DNA from: JALZAI01 sp038212215
Lineage (GTDB): Bacteria > Actinomycetota > Actinomycetes > Mycobacteriales > Jatrophihabitantaceae
DNA: 64,000 nt
Assembly (NCBI GenBank): GCA_038212215.1
Contig: JBBQUT010000021.1
Coordinates: forward strand, 1 to 64,000
Direction: 5' to 3'
How positions within the stretch are numbered: the stretch's first letter is position 1; the number at the start of each line of letters is the position of its first letter. This document shows positions 46,201-54,174 of the stretch, piece after piece. Both the position numbers and the translations under genes were made by a program. The notes beneath the pieces were generated by a model. That model ran no database searches and was not told the origin of the DNA. It was given only the letters and a program-made list of their open reading frames with translations.

Positions 46201-47783
46201 TCGACCATGCGGAGCGCTGGGTCGTCCCAGTCGACGTTGGGCAGGCAACGGAACGTGCGGAGCGGTGCCCACCCGTTTTCAGGAGTGCGCTCGAAGAATC
46301 CTGGCGTCGCGCCGGCGAAGTCGACCAAATCGAGTTGGCCGTCGCCGGCCAGGTCGAGCAATTCCTGCCGGCCCCCGGTTACTGACCAGCCAGCGGGCTT
46401 GGCGGAGAGGACCTGAGTGGGACCGAAGCGACCATCACCGAGGTTGGATTTGTAGAGCCACGCCGCGGCATGATCGGCCAAGACGCCAGACAAGCCCTCC
46501 CCATCGAGGTCGACCCAGCGGTACATGGAGTCGTCAACGCCGGTAGGGAGGTTCTCGAGCGACTCTCGACCGAGGTGACGGACCTGGTCGTCGATAGCCG
46601 CGTCGCTGTAGGTGAATTCCACCGGTGGGACGGACTTCTTCCGGTAGCCGCCCTCCATTGTCCGGCGGTAGCCGCTCTGCGTGACTGATGTCAGTACGGA
46701 GGCGACCGGGTCGGAGCGGTAGGTGAGGTCGGTCGAGCGCACCAGGCAGTCCCACCCCACCGCTTGTTCCAGAGGGAAGTGGTGGAACATGAGTACGCGC
46801 TCACACAACCGGTAGGTGCGTATCTCGAAGCTGGCACGGTGGTTCGAGAAGGGATCCTCCCGGGCCGTCCAGGGTCTGGATTCTGTTGGGACGGGCTGGT
46901 CGGCGTCGTGATCGCCGTAGTCGAAGACGACCTCGAACATCCAGTCCGCCAACGCCAGATCTTGTTTCATCAGCCGGGAGACCTTGTTCCCGTACCTGAT
47001 CCGCTTCAAGTACCTGTTTGCCGAGCGGCCTCTTGGCGTTCGGTTGAACTCGCGAGCTGCGGTCAGATCGACGCCGTCGTCATTTTCGGCCTTGTACTCA
47101 TAGACAATGGCGTTGCCCTTGTCGTCATAGCTCTCACAGATCAGCCAACTGAAAACCCGGCCCGCGTCGTCCGGGTCTGCGATTCGGCTCTCCGCGGTCG
47201 TGCCGTAGTTCGAGGTGACGTTGTCGCTTGTTGTTGAGCGCCAATGAGTCTCGCCAGAAGCGAGGTCGGTCCACCGCTCGATGCGAGCGAACAGCCCTTC
47301 AATCCGTGGACGGTATCGCCGCACGACGTATTCACGATTGCCCTGCGATTGCTGCAACTCGACAGGACGCCATGTACCTCTGACCTCGTCTAGCACCGGG
47401 ACGAGATCTTCTGAACCGGACAAGACAAAAACGTCGTCGGGCTCGGCGAAATATCGAGGGAGCCCCTTGTCGGTTTTCCGTGTCACCGAAGGAAGCGCGA
47501 GGCTCCATCCGAAGCCGAATGGCCCGTTGCCCGCACCAGAGTCATACTCCAGCGCCAGCGACGGACCGAAGCCGGAGCGTCCAGGACTGACCGCTAGTGG
47601 GACCGACAACCCGCCAGTGCCGGTAACCGGGTTCGCGCCGAACTTCTCACCGATTCCCCGGATCGCTCCGCCGCCCTTCGGCAGCGAGACGGTGGGTGGA
47701 GCGACCGACGACCACGGACGACCGTCTGCTTGACGCACGCCGGATTGCCCCTGCTGATCTGTCGTCCCGGCGTTTGGTGTCAT
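40296..47783 (-). CDS. Tc toxin TcB-TcC fusion with RHS cocoon and variable C-terminal toxin
   Basis: 2495 aa. TcB part: SpvB-like N-terminus (SLPKGGGAIRGIGEKFGANP, SLALEYDSGAGNGPFGFGWS), FG-GAP-type repeats (DLSGDGHADILIGKG, DMSGDGLADLVRIANG), and the TcdB middle domains. TcC part: RHS repeats (YDPLTFRLSALRTI, YTYDPVGNITHTRDN) ending in the core motif YIDARYYPPWIGRW, DPIGLTDCLNLYAFTRANP and IDPTG near residue 2195, where aspartyl autoproteolysis frees the toxin in this family. The last 300 residues are variable: a hydrophobic stretch, a duplicated ESALAEAS segment and a C-terminal domain with TRVGRWMGKTELDQMQKSG, GRTYVGTT, YYVEFDVPSRSL, PPATNI, similar to ADP-ribosyltransferase-like TreTu-type toxins. 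B and C are separate genes in many species but fused here. Confidence 0.93.
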   Translation of the reverse strand: MTPNAGTTDQQGQSGVRQADGRPWSSVAPPTVSLPKGGGAIRGIGEKFGANPVTGTGGLSVPLAVSPGRSGFGPSLALEYDSGAGNGPFGFGWSLALPSVTRKTDKGLPRYFAEPDDVFVLSGSEDLVPVLDEVRGTWRPVELQQSQGNREYVVRRYRPRIEGLFARIERWTDLASGETHWRSTTSDNVTSNYGTTAESRIADPDDAGRVFSWLICESYDDKGNAIVYEYKAENDDGVDLTAAREFNRTPRGRSANRYLKRIRYGNKVSRLMKQDLALADWMFEVVFDYGDHDADQPVPTESRPWTAREDPFSNHRASFEIRTYRLCERVLMFHHFPLEQAVGWDCLVRSTDLTYRSDPVASVLTSVTQSGYRRTMEGGYRKKSVPPVEFTYSDAAIDDQVRHLGRESLENLPTGVDDSMYRWVDLDGEGLSGVLADHAAAWLYKSNLGDGRFGPTQVLSAKPAGWSVTGGRQELLDLAGDGQLDLVDFAGATPGFFERTPENGWAPLRTFRCLPNVDWDDPALRMVDLSGDGHADILIGKGNVASWYASLAEDGFDTARSVHHQFDDNEGPQFLTGDPAHATYLADMSGDGLADLVRIANGEVSYWPNLGYGRFGKRVSMDHSPWLDEPDQFDHRLLRLADIDGSGTTDLIYLHRDGVRIYANRAGNSWSAAQTLSPAFPTVDRAASVTTIDLLGNGTACLVWSSPLPREAPKPLCYIDLMGGQKPHLLIEVRNNLGAETLISYAPSTRFYLADQATGRPWITRLPFPVHVVERVETVDRISGNRLVTRYAYHHGFFDGVEREFRGFGMVEQWDTETFAALTTSAASNVDQATAVPPVLTRTWFHTGGPPTPRVSQQFANEYYRETDDGPTHSDELLLPDTVLPETVRRFGLPPLERRLSADEERQACRALKGSVLHQEIYALDGTEAEGRPYVVTENVHTIELLQPAIAEHAVFFVHPREAITAHYERALYPVAGAPVADPRVNHQLTMAVDDFGNVLRSVLIAYGRRHGDPDPALTAADRLRQRVTHVVLTEATYTNGIDASDAYRKPHPAESKTYEVLGLKPNADRPGSTNLFEFQELADRLESVVDEIPYLQWNTDPDSQSAPARRLIENTRSRYRRDDLTGPLEFGVLEPLALPFESYRLAMPDDLVADLYGPQINDATLTDVGYARDGHGWWIPAGQVFYSPGAGSDAAELAEASNHFFLPRRFRDPFEAMTDVSYDAYDLFVHEIRDPLDNRTNAEHDYRVLQPRLVVDANRNRTEAAFDTLGLVVGTAVMGKQTENLGDSLAGFDADPDEVALAAYLADPLASPHALLGDATTRMVYDLFAFSRTHDDPQPQPAVVATLAREAHVSDLRAGQRTAIQHRFTYSDGFGREIQRKVQAEPGPVDDGGPDVNPRWVGSGWTIFNNKAKPVRRYEPFFSTSPRFEFAVVKGVSSVLCYDPLVRVVATIHPNATWEKVTFDTWHQATWDVNDTSLLNPGSDPDVEGYVLPFLTRLGTWIGWHARRASGQLGDAERAAAEKAAAHADTASRMWLDTLGRPFLTVERNRAAGVDTLIATRTSVDIEGNEREVVDALGRIVMRYGYDMLGNRILQASMEAGERLQLYEVTGKLAYSWNSRGFRTRVGFDALRRPTHSFVQDGDFGGEVLEQLIEYGDGQPADQRNLRTRILRQRDAAGVVTNEAYDFKGNLRSTNRQLSVEYKTTMDWSGTVPLENPVYTTRTTHDALNRPTTLTAPDGSVVRPRYNEANLLERLDGSLVGGDSITFVTDIDYNARGQRSRCVYGNGTRTEYEYDPLTFRLSALRTIRGNDPLQDLNYTYDPVGNITHTRDNAQQTIFFRNRIVDASSEYTYDATYRLIEATGREHLGQVAGAGAGPVPPSPTDAPRVGLPHPGDGNAMGRYIQRYLYDEVGNFLEMVHQGTDPANPGWGLRYHYDEPSPLEPGRISNRLTTTSAGDLTSQSFSYDAHGNTTSMPQLPLMHWNHRDQLQASARQVVTNGGVPETTYYVYDAAGQRVRKITERQAAAGRAPTRMRERVYIGGFEIYRGYDGNGSTFELERTTLHIMDDARRIALVETRTVGSDASVPRVTRYQIGNHLGSPSLEVDDRAQIISYEEYYPYGSTSYQAVRNQTETKRYRYIGKERDEESALVYIDARYYPPWIGRWINCDPIGLTDCLNLYAFTRANPLTFIDPTGTESWLLDAISDAHKSQESGYKPSPVGDLDTGDPPSLFLPYSSRTPSRGATERSGDGSSDEYHGVGGWLHRYFYEPNQRAYARWMNVGDNLASSWGDRVPVAGHVAGYVVGTVPYAAGLVGRTATSLLQFITPKTEQEAFLFVMVGPAVGFGRIGTAAENQLVGKAESALAEASAGAAESQLAERAESALAEASAEAAETGGDITRVGRWMGKTELDQMQKSGTVVERGGGRTYVGTTPAASDYKAGRGYYVEFDVPSRSLHPASQPNWAQIPGPNVGTTRFGPIPRGMPPATNIQVVRGP
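40600..40740 (-). repeat. In-frame tandem duplication inside the TcC toxin region
   Basis: Two adjacent copies of a unit of about 69 bases coding for AESALAEASAGAAESQLAE-like sequence. The copies are almost identical in DNA, so the duplication is recent. It lengthens the linker before the toxin domain. Confidence 0.6.
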
Positions 47784-47981
47784 GCGTTAGCCACCGGAGC
47801 GTGGCCCCGCCCAGCGCATCGCGCCTGGAGCAGACAGCAGTACGTCCCGCTGAAGATCATCAGTCACCAACGGCTTCCATGTCCCCACCTCACCGAGGTG
47901 GCCAGGCAGAGCCTACGACGCCCAGGGACGCCAACCAAGGTCCCCGAAGCCCCGAAATGTCGTGTCGGGGGGCAATTGTTG
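47784..47981. other. Spacer upstream of the TcB-TcC gene
   Basis: The minus-strand start region of the TcB-TcC gene; its promoter must lie here or in the antitoxin remnant. No clear promoter motif is seen. Confidence 0.35.
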
Positions 47982-48114
47982 CGCATGTCGCAAATCGCGC
48001 GAGGCGACCTGTCGAACTCAGAACTCGGCACACTGCAGGGCCTACGTGGCGTGCCTGGGCGGAAGGCTTCACGTCATCGCCGACTTCGGTAATCATTAGA
48101 TCACCGTCGAATAG
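47982..48114 (+). pseudogene. Remnant of the HigA-type antitoxin gene
   Basis: Closely similar to 17648-17780: GGCGACCTGTCG, CTCAGAACTCGGCACACTGC and the end ATCACCGTCGAATAG occur in both, but an extra base in the AGGGCC region shifts the frame and TTAG replaces a codon. The toxin gene and the front of the antitoxin are gone. It proves the homology of the right ends of A and C. Confidence 0.85.
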
Positions 48115-48340
48115 CGCTGCCGTTCCACGTCTGGGCGCACTCTCGCATGTGTAGGCAGGTCAACGGCCGACGCAACTGCTACCAGCCGCGCACGCCACAT
48201 ATTTGTTGATCTTCGTGTGGCAGCGGATTGGCAACAAGAAGCGGCGTTGAGGTGCGGCGGCTGGCGTTGGTTGCGGGACGGCGGCGCCGTGATTGCTAGG
48301 GTTCAACGGCCGCCAACGCCGGCCGTCGCACCCGAAAATT

Positions 48341-48385
48341 CCTTGACACGGTAGGGGTCACTGGTTCAATCCCAGTATCGCCCAC
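48341..48385 (+). repeat. att copy 3 (45-bp core)
   Basis: Identical over 45 bases to 2302-2346. The 120 bases before it resemble those before att copy 1, including CAACGCCGGCCGTCG-like sequence. Confidence 0.92.
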
Positions 48386-48403
48386 ATAGAGGTCAACAAA
48401 TAC

Positions 48404-48433
48404 GGGCCCTCCAGCGATGGAGGGCCCTATTTT
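48404..48433 (+). terminator. Rho-independent terminator after att copy 3
   Basis: A perfect 10-bp stem GGGCCCTCCA/TGGAGGGCCC with GCGA loop, then TATTTT. It could serve as terminator of the tRNA-Val gene when this end is joined to it. Confidence 0.8.
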
Positions 48434-48922
48434 GTGCCCTGCGTGAGCACTGAACCCTTGGCGAAGTGCTCAGCGGAAACTCTGGTCGCGGACCAAGAGC
48501 TCTGCGGACCGAGGATTGCAGGCCTCGGGTGCCCTGCGGCGCCATTTCCGGGCCCGCCGGCCGACCCCTGATCGCAACGCGTGCAATAGGCGTGCAACAC
48601 CAGCCCGAGCGCATGCCGTGTTGCGAGTGCCCGTTCGTGTCGCCCCATGCCGGTGGCGCCGACCGCACGCCGGTGGTTCTTCGGGTCGGTTTGATCGAGG
48701 CAGCGACGACGATGGCGTTGCACGTTGGTTGCATCGGCCGTCCCGCCGTCACTTCGGCGAAGCTGAAGCCCCAGCGAATACTGGGGTAGGAGAGCTCCCA
48801 TGTCCCGGTGAGCTGGCTGGGGGCGCGGCGCTGGTGGCGCAGAGCTTGGCGGAGCGCCCATAGCGGTATCTTGGTTCTTCACTCGCCCCTACGCCGGCCA
48901 TGTGGGGTTGGCCAGCCCGCTT
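48434..48922. other. Non-coding part of stub D
   Basis: No recognised gene. GCGTGCAATAGGCGTGCAAC at 48579 resembles CGTGCAACAAACGTGCAAC at 62262, right of att copy 5: probably arm sites of another integrase type. Confidence 0.45.
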
Positions 48923-48944
48923 GTTCAATCCCAGTATCGCCCAC
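48923..48944 (+). repeat. att copy 4 (22-bp core)
   Basis: GTTCAATCCCAGTATCGCCCAC, the short core type as at copy 2. Confidence 0.85.
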
Positions 48945-49135
48945 AAAGGAAGGCGCCGGCTCCCTGTCTCGAGCGGCAGTCGCCAGGTGTATAGGTCAGT
49001 CTGCCTTCGCTGTGGTGAGTTGACCTGGTCGTTCGCGTGCGTCGTTTTCCTTCGCCGACTAGCGCTGTTCCAAACAGGGTTAGGAGGCGTCCACAGCCAT
49101 GGACGGTGGCCCACTCCGCGTTCAGGACCAGTCGA

Positions 49136-49477
49136 TCAATGTGGCGGCGGTGGTGTGATGGCGCCGAGTTGGCAGGGCATGGTCAGGTCGTCGCGGACGG
49201 CCCAGCGTTCGGCGATGCGCCCGTTCTGGAGGCGATAGAGGAAAACGGCGTCGCGACTGCGGACGGGCTGCACGGACGGAGTCAGGTTGGGGCCGAGGAG
49301 ACGGGCGGTTTCGGACAGGGCGCGAAACATCGTCAGCAGGGGAAACGGCTCGCGCGACAACAGGCCGGATATCAGCTCAGAACTCCATGGCAAACCAATA
49401 TCGTCATTGTCGAGCCACCCACGGAGACGCTCGACGGCCCTGTCGAGCTCGCGCAAAGCGTGATCGAGCGTCGTCAC
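49136..49477 (-). CDS. Hypothetical protein with SnoaL-like C-terminus
   Basis: 113 aa. The end (VFLYRLQNGRIAERWAVRDD, LTMPCQLGA) is what SnoaL-like/ester-cyclase NTF2-fold proteins show at their last strand, but the first 80 residues are helical and do not match. It may be a chimera or a decayed gene near the island's left edge. Confidence 0.4.
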   Translation of the reverse strand: MTTLDHALRELDRAVERLRGWLDNDDIGLPWSSELISGLLSREPFPLLTMFRALSETARLLGPNLTPSVQPVRSRDAVFLYRLQNGRIAERWAVRDDLTMPCQLGAITPPPPH

Positions 49478-49543
49478 TCACCCAGTCGGCGGCCGTGCCG
49501 ACGCCCGCGGCGGCACTCGCTTGGTGCAGGTTCGTAGTCCGCG

Positions 49544-50728
49544 CTACACGGAGAGCAGGTGTTCGAGAGCCAGTCGTTGGATGCGGGCGAAACCGAAGCC
49601 ACGTTTGCGGGCGGTGTCGAGGTCGTAGTCCTCGAAGGTGGTCCGGTCGGCGATGAGCTGGTCGTAAGTCTCTCCGTCGTTGAGGGTGGGTTGCGCGAGG
49701 TCGGTGACGGAGGCGATCGCGAGTGCTTCCTGAACGCGGGGATCGGCGCGGAAGGCTCGGGAGCGTTCACGTAGTGCGAGGTAGAGCTCCATGTTGGCAA
49801 GGGCTGATTCCCACACCCCGTCCATGTTTTCGGTGCGCAGCGGCTTGAAGTCGAAGTGTCGGTCGCCGTCGTAGGTCGGGCCGCCGTCCGGGGCGCCGTT
49901 CTCGAGCAGGTCAACGGTGGAGAAGGCCTGAAGCAGGTCGCCGTAGCCGAAGACCAGGTCTTGGTCGTAGCGAGGACCCTTCTGCCCGTTGAGGTCGATG
50001 TGGAAAAGCTTGTTGTGCCACAAGGCCTGGGCGATCCCGTGGGTGTAGTTGAGGCTGGCCATCTGTTCGTGGCCGGTTTCCGGGTTGATGCCGACCATGT
50101 CGGCGTGCTCGAGTTCGGTGATGAACGCCAGCGCGTGCCCGATGGTCGGGAGCAGGATGTCCCCGCGTGGCTCGTTTGGTTTCGGTTCGATCGCGAAGCG
50201 CATGCCGTAGCCCTTGTCGATTGAGTACTGGGCTAGTAGGTCGATCCCTTCGCGGTAGCGGTCTAGCGCTGCGCGCACGTCCTTGGCGAAGTCGACTTCG
50301 GAGCCTTCGCGGCCGCCCCAGAAGACGTAGATTTGAGCGCCGAGTTCGGCTGCCAGGTCCATGTTGCGCATGACTTTTCGTAGGGTGTAGCGGCGTACGG
50401 AGCGGTCGTTGCTGGTGAAGCCGCCGTCTTTGAAGACGGGGTCGCCGAAGAGATTCGTGGTCATCATCGGCACGGCCATCCCGGTGTCAGCGAGCGCCTC
50501 GGTGAAGCCGTCGATGATTCTCTGTCGTTCGCTGCTCGTGCTCTCGGGTGGGATCAGATCGTCGTCGTGGAAGGTGATGCCGTAGGCGCCGAGTTCGGCC
50601 AGCTTGTGGACTGCCTCGACGCCGGCGAGCCGGGGCCGGGTGGCCTCGCCGAAGAGGTCCCGTGCCTGCCACCCGACGGTCCAGAGTCCGAAGCTGAATT
50701 TGTCATCGCGGGTGGGGGTGAGAGTCAT
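49544..50728 (-). CDS. xylA: Xylose isomerase
   Basis: 394 aa, the actinobacterial class I length. It converts D-xylose to D-xylulose in the cytosol using two divalent metal ions in a TIM barrel. FHDDDL gives His54 and Asp57, the catalytic pair; IEPKPNEPRGD holds the metal Glu and Lys; GINPETGHEQMA and FHIDLNGQKGPRYDQDLVF hold the other metal ligands. It is the last gene of the minus-strand operon behind two ABC permease genes (52 bases gap), so uptake and isomerisation are co-transcribed. No xylulokinase gene is in the window. Confidence 0.97.
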   Translation of the reverse strand: MTLTPTRDDKFSFGLWTVGWQARDLFGEATRPRLAGVEAVHKLAELGAYGITFHDDDLIPPESTSSERQRIIDGFTEALADTGMAVPMMTTNLFGDPVFKDGGFTSNDRSVRRYTLRKVMRNMDLAAELGAQIYVFWGGREGSEVDFAKDVRAALDRYREGIDLLAQYSIDKGYGMRFAIEPKPNEPRGDILLPTIGHALAFITELEHADMVGINPETGHEQMASLNYTHGIAQALWHNKLFHIDLNGQKGPRYDQDLVFGYGDLLQAFSTVDLLENGAPDGGPTYDGDRHFDFKPLRTENMDGVWESALANMELYLALRERSRAFRADPRVQEALAIASVTDLAQPTLNDGETYDQLIADRTTFEDYDLDTARKRGFGFARIQRLALEHLLSV

Positions 50729-50780
50729 CGTCGTCGCTTCCTATGCGAGATGGGTGGCAGGCTTCGCATTTCTGGTTGGG

Positions 50781-51668
50781 TTACTTGCTGAAGCCAGCGG
50801 TAAGTCCGCTCACGAGCTGGCGGCGCCCGACGATGTACAGCGCCAGGATCGGCAGAGTGGACAAGACCACGGAGGCGAGGATTGCTGGGACGTTGACGGT
50901 GAACTGACCTTGGAAGCTGAACAGGGCTAGCGGTAAGACCCGCAAGTTCGGGCTTTGGGTGAGGATGAGTGGGAAGAGGAACCCGTTCCAGACCTGCAGT
51001 GCGTCGTACACCGCGACCGTGGTGATCGCGGGACGGACCAAGGGCATGGCGAGGCTCCACAGCATGCGCCACTCTCCGGCGCCGTCCATGTGCATGGACT
51101 CGAACAGCTCGTTGGGGACGTCGCGCAGGAAGTTCGTCAGGATCACCACGGTGATCGGGATGGCGAAGGCCACTGAGGGCAGGATCAAAGCGAGCAGGGT
51201 GTCGTAGAGCTTCATCTTGATGATCAGGTAGTAGATCGGAATGATTGTGGCCTGTAGGGGTATCGCGAGGCCGAACAAGAACAGCGTGAAGGTTCCACGC
51301 AGGATTCGGCGGGTGCCGCGCACGACTGCGTATGCGGCCATCAGCGAGACAACGAGTGTCAGCAGCACGGTCCCCACGGTGACGATAAAGCTGTTGAGCA
51401 GGTATTGGGTGTAGTCGTTGTCCAGGACGAGGCGGTAATTGTCCAGGGTTGGATGGGTGGGCAGCGCCAGCGGGCTGGAGTCGAAGAAGCCGGCTTGGTT
51501 ACGCAGGCTGGTGACGACGATCCAGTAGATGGGGACGATCACGATGATCAGCCAAATGAATCCGCCCAGCGCGCCGAACGGATTGCGGGCTCCGCGGCTA
51601 CGTTTGCTTGTCGGCGCCTCATCCTTCGGAGTGTCGATGGTAGCGGGACTCGGGTGTGTCGTGGTCAT
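50781..51668 (-). CDS. Sugar ABC transporter permease, MalG type
   Basis: 295 aa inner-membrane permease with six predicted membrane helices. The first is IWLIIVIVPIYWIVVTSL; the EAA loop that meets the ATPase is ELFESMHMDGAGEWRMLWSL, with the conserved DGA..W....P. It forms a heterodimer with the MalF-type protein. Its start codon overlaps the stop of that gene. Confidence 0.93.
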   Translation of the reverse strand: MTTTHPSPATIDTPKDEAPTSKRSRGARNPFGALGGFIWLIIVIVPIYWIVVTSLRNQAGFFDSSPLALPTHPTLDNYRLVLDNDYTQYLLNSFIVTVGTVLLTLVVSLMAAYAVVRGTRRILRGTFTLFLFGLAIPLQATIIPIYYLIIKMKLYDTLLALILPSVAFAIPITVVILTNFLRDVPNELFESMHMDGAGEWRMLWSLAMPLVRPAITTVAVYDALQVWNGFLFPLILTQSPNLRVLPLALFSFQGQFTVNVPAILASVVLSTLPILALYIVGRRQLVSGLTAGFSK

Positions 51669-52591
51669 CAGGCACCTGCCGTTTGGCTCTGCATCTTGCT
51701 GAAGCCGGAGAACTTGACAAGGCCGAGGGAGAGAGCGAGGCCGACGATGACGAGGACGACGGCGATCGCGCTGGCGGCTCCGAAGTCATGGCTCTGAAAT
51801 CCGGTGATGTACATGTCCAGCGGCAACAGTCGTGTTGCAAAGCCTGGGCCGCCCGCGGTCATGATGAAGACCACGTCAAAGTAGGTCAGTGATCCGACCA
51901 GCATCAGCGTCGTGGATGTGATGATGGTGTACCGCAGTTGGGGGAGGGTGATGAAGAAGAACTGTTGTACGCGGTTGGCCCCGTCGATGGTCGCCGCCTC
52001 ATACATCGAAGCCGGGATCTGTCGGACGCCGGCTTGGTAGAGCAGGCTGTGGAAGGGGACGAACTGCCAGGAGATCACGAACAGGACGGTGACTAGGACG
52101 AGGTTCTGGTTGCCGAGCCAGTCCTGGTTCAGGAACGAAAGAGGGGTGCCCTTGAGCGCCTGCGGGACCCCGAAGTTCGGGTCGAGCAGGTTGCGGTAGG
52201 CCAGCGCGACGGCCGCTGAGGAGAGCAGCAGCGGGACGAAGTAGATGGCCGCGAACAACGCCCGGTATCGTTGCCTTGCGGCCGTGAATACGCCCAGCAA
52301 TAGACTGATCGGTGTCTGGATGACCCAGCTGATCACCATTATCTTCAGGGTCAGCCACAATGCGTGCCGGGTGACCGGGCTGGAGAACACCTTCGACCAA
52401 TTGTGGCTGCCGTTGAAGCTGATACTTCCCAGGCCGTCCCAATGGGTGAAGCTGAGCACGATGACGATAAGCATCGGCAGCAGCGCGAACAATCCGAACA
52501 GCAACAATGCTGGGACTGCCATTAGGAGCGGGGCTCCTTCTTTACGGGTGCGCGTCGCTGGCGCCGAGGCGGTCCGGGTTGCGGAGGTCAT
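51668..52591 (-). CDS. Sugar ABC transporter permease, MalF type
   Basis: 307 aa, six predicted helices (first: LLMAVPALLLFGLFALLPML). The EAA-loop region is PASMYEAATIDGANRVQQFF, with EAA..DGA as in the family. It overlaps the binding-protein gene by ATGA at its start. Works with the MalG-type partner. No ATPase gene is in the operon, so a shared ATPase encoded elsewhere (MsiK type) is likely. Confidence 0.93.
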   Translation of the reverse strand: MTSATRTASAPATRTRKEGAPLLMAVPALLLFGLFALLPMLIVIVLSFTHWDGLGSISFNGSHNWSKVFSSPVTRHALWLTLKIMVISWVIQTPISLLLGVFTAARQRYRALFAAIYFVPLLLSSAAVALAYRNLLDPNFGVPQALKGTPLSFLNQDWLGNQNLVLVTVLFVISWQFVPFHSLLYQAGVRQIPASMYEAATIDGANRVQQFFFITLPQLRYTIITSTTLMLVGSLTYFDVVFIMTAGGPGFATRLLPLDMYITGFQSHDFGAASAIAVVLVIVGLALSLGLVKFSGFSKMQSQTAGA

Positions 52592-53895
52592 TTGCCGACC
52601 TTGTTCATGTTGTCGGCGAACTGCTGCGGGGTGATCTGCTTGAGGAACAACTGATCAAGGTTGGTTAGTAGTGAGTCTCCGGCAGCGGCTGACAGCGCCT
52701 GGTCCCAGGACAGCTGGTAGCCGGGTGCAGACTTGACCAGGTCGTACTGGAAGCTCAGCCAGTCGGAGTTCGGCTGGCTGGCAATCTTGGCGTCCAGCCC
52801 GAGGACTGGGGGGACGCTGCCCGCTTTGAGCAGGTCGTCGATGTAGGCGTTGTTCATGACGCCGTTCTTGAGGTACTTGGTCGCCGAGGCCTTGTCCGCG
52901 GCCGATGCTGAGGAGGTTACGGAGAAGAAGTTGGCCGGGTTGCCGACGATGTCGCTTGGGTTTCCGGCGCCGCCAGTGATGGTGGGGAAGGTGGTCCAGC
53001 CGAGGTCCTTGTTCTTGATAAAGCTTGGTGCGGCGGTTTGGATGGTTGCGAAGTCCCAGCTACCCATCAGCTGCATTGCGGCCTTGCCGGTGTAAACCAG
53101 GGCTGAGGACTGGCCGGCGTCGTAGCTGATCGACTGGTAGCCGGTGGCGAATGCGCCGGCGTCGACGAGCTGCTGAATCATGGAGCCAGCTTTGATGACG
53201 GCCGGGTCGGACCAGGCGCCGGGTTTGCCGGCAACGATGTTGTTGAACACGCTGGGGCCGCCGAGGCGGTCCACCAGGTACTCCAAGTACATCAGGTCCG
53301 GCCACTTGCTGCCCCCGGCCAGTGAGATCGGGGCGATGCCTTTGCTTTTGAGCTTTTGGACCGCGCTCAGGAGGTCGTTCCAGGTTTTGGGCGGCTGCAC
53401 ACCGCCGTTCTTCAGCAACGTCTTGTTGTAGTAAAGGACGACGGGCTGCGTGCCGTTGACGGGCACCCCGTACAGCTTGCTGTTGAACGAGGCGACCTTG
53501 ACGACGGAGGGCAGATACTTGGCCTTGACCGACGCGCCGAGCGTCGGAGTCAGATCCTCAACCTTGTGCGCGGTGGTGTAGTCCTTCAGCGTCCCGCCAC
53601 CCCAGTTCTCGAAGAGGACCGGGGCGTCGTTGGCGCCGATCGCCACGCGCAGCTTCTGCTTGTAGGCGTCGTTCGCGTAAAACTGGAAGTTGATCTTGTT
53701 GGCGGCGTTAGCAGCGTTCCAACTCGTCTGCGAGCCCTGGAAGGTCGTTTGCGAGCCGCCGCTCAGGGCCCAGGAAAGCACCCCGCCGGAGCTGTTAGCG
53801 GGGCCGCCGGGGCCTGACTTGCCGCATGCCGCGAGGCTGATCACGCTAGCCGCGACGCCAGCTATGACCGCGGCCTGCCGTAGGGAGTTTCTCAT
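52588..53895 (-). CDS. Sugar-binding lipoprotein of the ABC transporter
   Basis: 435 aa extracellular solute-binding protein, family 1. The signal peptide RQAAVIAGVAASVISLAAC ends in the lipobox LAAC, so it is lipid-anchored outside the membrane. ATG 53895 follows AAAGGA at the right distance; the longer open frame is not used. Gly/Ser linker after the Cys, then the usual two-lobe pattern (YGVPVNGTQPVVLYYNKTLL, the hinge). The operon ends with xylA, so xylose, xylobiose or another xyloside is the likely ligand, by inference. Confidence 0.92.
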   Translation of the reverse strand: MRNSLRQAAVIAGVAASVISLAACGKSGPGGPANSSGGVLSWALSGGSQTTFQGSQTSWNAANAANKINFQFYANDAYKQKLRVAIGANDAPVLFENWGGGTLKDYTTAHKVEDLTPTLGASVKAKYLPSVVKVASFNSKLYGVPVNGTQPVVLYYNKTLLKNGGVQPPKTWNDLLSAVQKLKSKGIAPISLAGGSKWPDLMYLEYLVDRLGGPSVFNNIVAGKPGAWSDPAVIKAGSMIQQLVDAGAFATGYQSISYDAGQSSALVYTGKAAMQLMGSWDFATIQTAAPSFIKNKDLGWTTFPTITGGAGNPSDIVGNPANFFSVTSSASAADKASATKYLKNGVMNNAYIDDLLKAGSVPPVLGLDAKIASQPNSDWLSFQYDLVKSAPGYQLSWDQALSAAAGDSLLTNLDQLFLKQITPQQFADNMNKVGK

Positions 53896-53985
53896 CTGCG
53901 TTTGTCCTTTCCGCAGGACCGCGCCGGCGGCCTGGTGTGCCATGGGTCCCGTGCGGAGCGACGGGACGCGAGAGGTCTTCGCAAC

Positions 53986-54007
53986 ATTTCGGTAATATTT
54001 CCGAAAT
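53986..54007. promoter_or_regulatory. Inverted repeat, candidate LacI-family operator
   Basis: ATTTCGG (53986-53992) and CCGAAAT (54001-54007) form a 22-base palindrome between the divergent ABC-xylA operon and the LacI gene. A partial copy, GAAATCTTTCCGAAAG, lies at 54151-54166 before the regulator's start. Sites of this sort are typical for LacI-type repressors of xyloside genes in actinomycetes. Confidence 0.6.
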
Positions 54008-54174
54008 CGCTGGACAGGAGCGTAGGTCTCCAGGCAGTAGGAGTCAAGGCTTGAGGCAAACGTCTTGGGTTCAAGCTGCGCACCAGACGGCTGAGTCCGA
54101 CATGATGCCTCGGTGGGTGGCGCGTCGGGGATGACGTGTGTGAGACTGTCGAAATCTTTCCGAAAGAGGATGTC

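Larger units (their letters stand above)
26786..48385 (+). mobile_element. Integrative element/island C with Tc toxin locus
   Basis: 21.6 kb between att copies 2 and 3. Its left 500 bases and right 400 bases are diverged copies of the ends of island A, including a dead piece of the same antitoxin gene. Cargo is an encapsulin-like gene and a Tc toxin. It keeps an excisionase-like gene but no integrase. Confidence 0.72.
48341..48944 (+). mobile_element. Stub element D
   Basis: Only 0.5 kb separate att copies 3 and 4. It contains a terminator and the tandem words GTGCAA at 48579-48603 but no gene I can defend. Probably the end piece of an element whose body was lost. Confidence 0.5.

Noticed and set aside
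49136..49477. A full SnoaL-like cyclase
   Set aside because: Only the last 25 residues fit; the rest lacks the fold's pattern, so only a weak call was kept.
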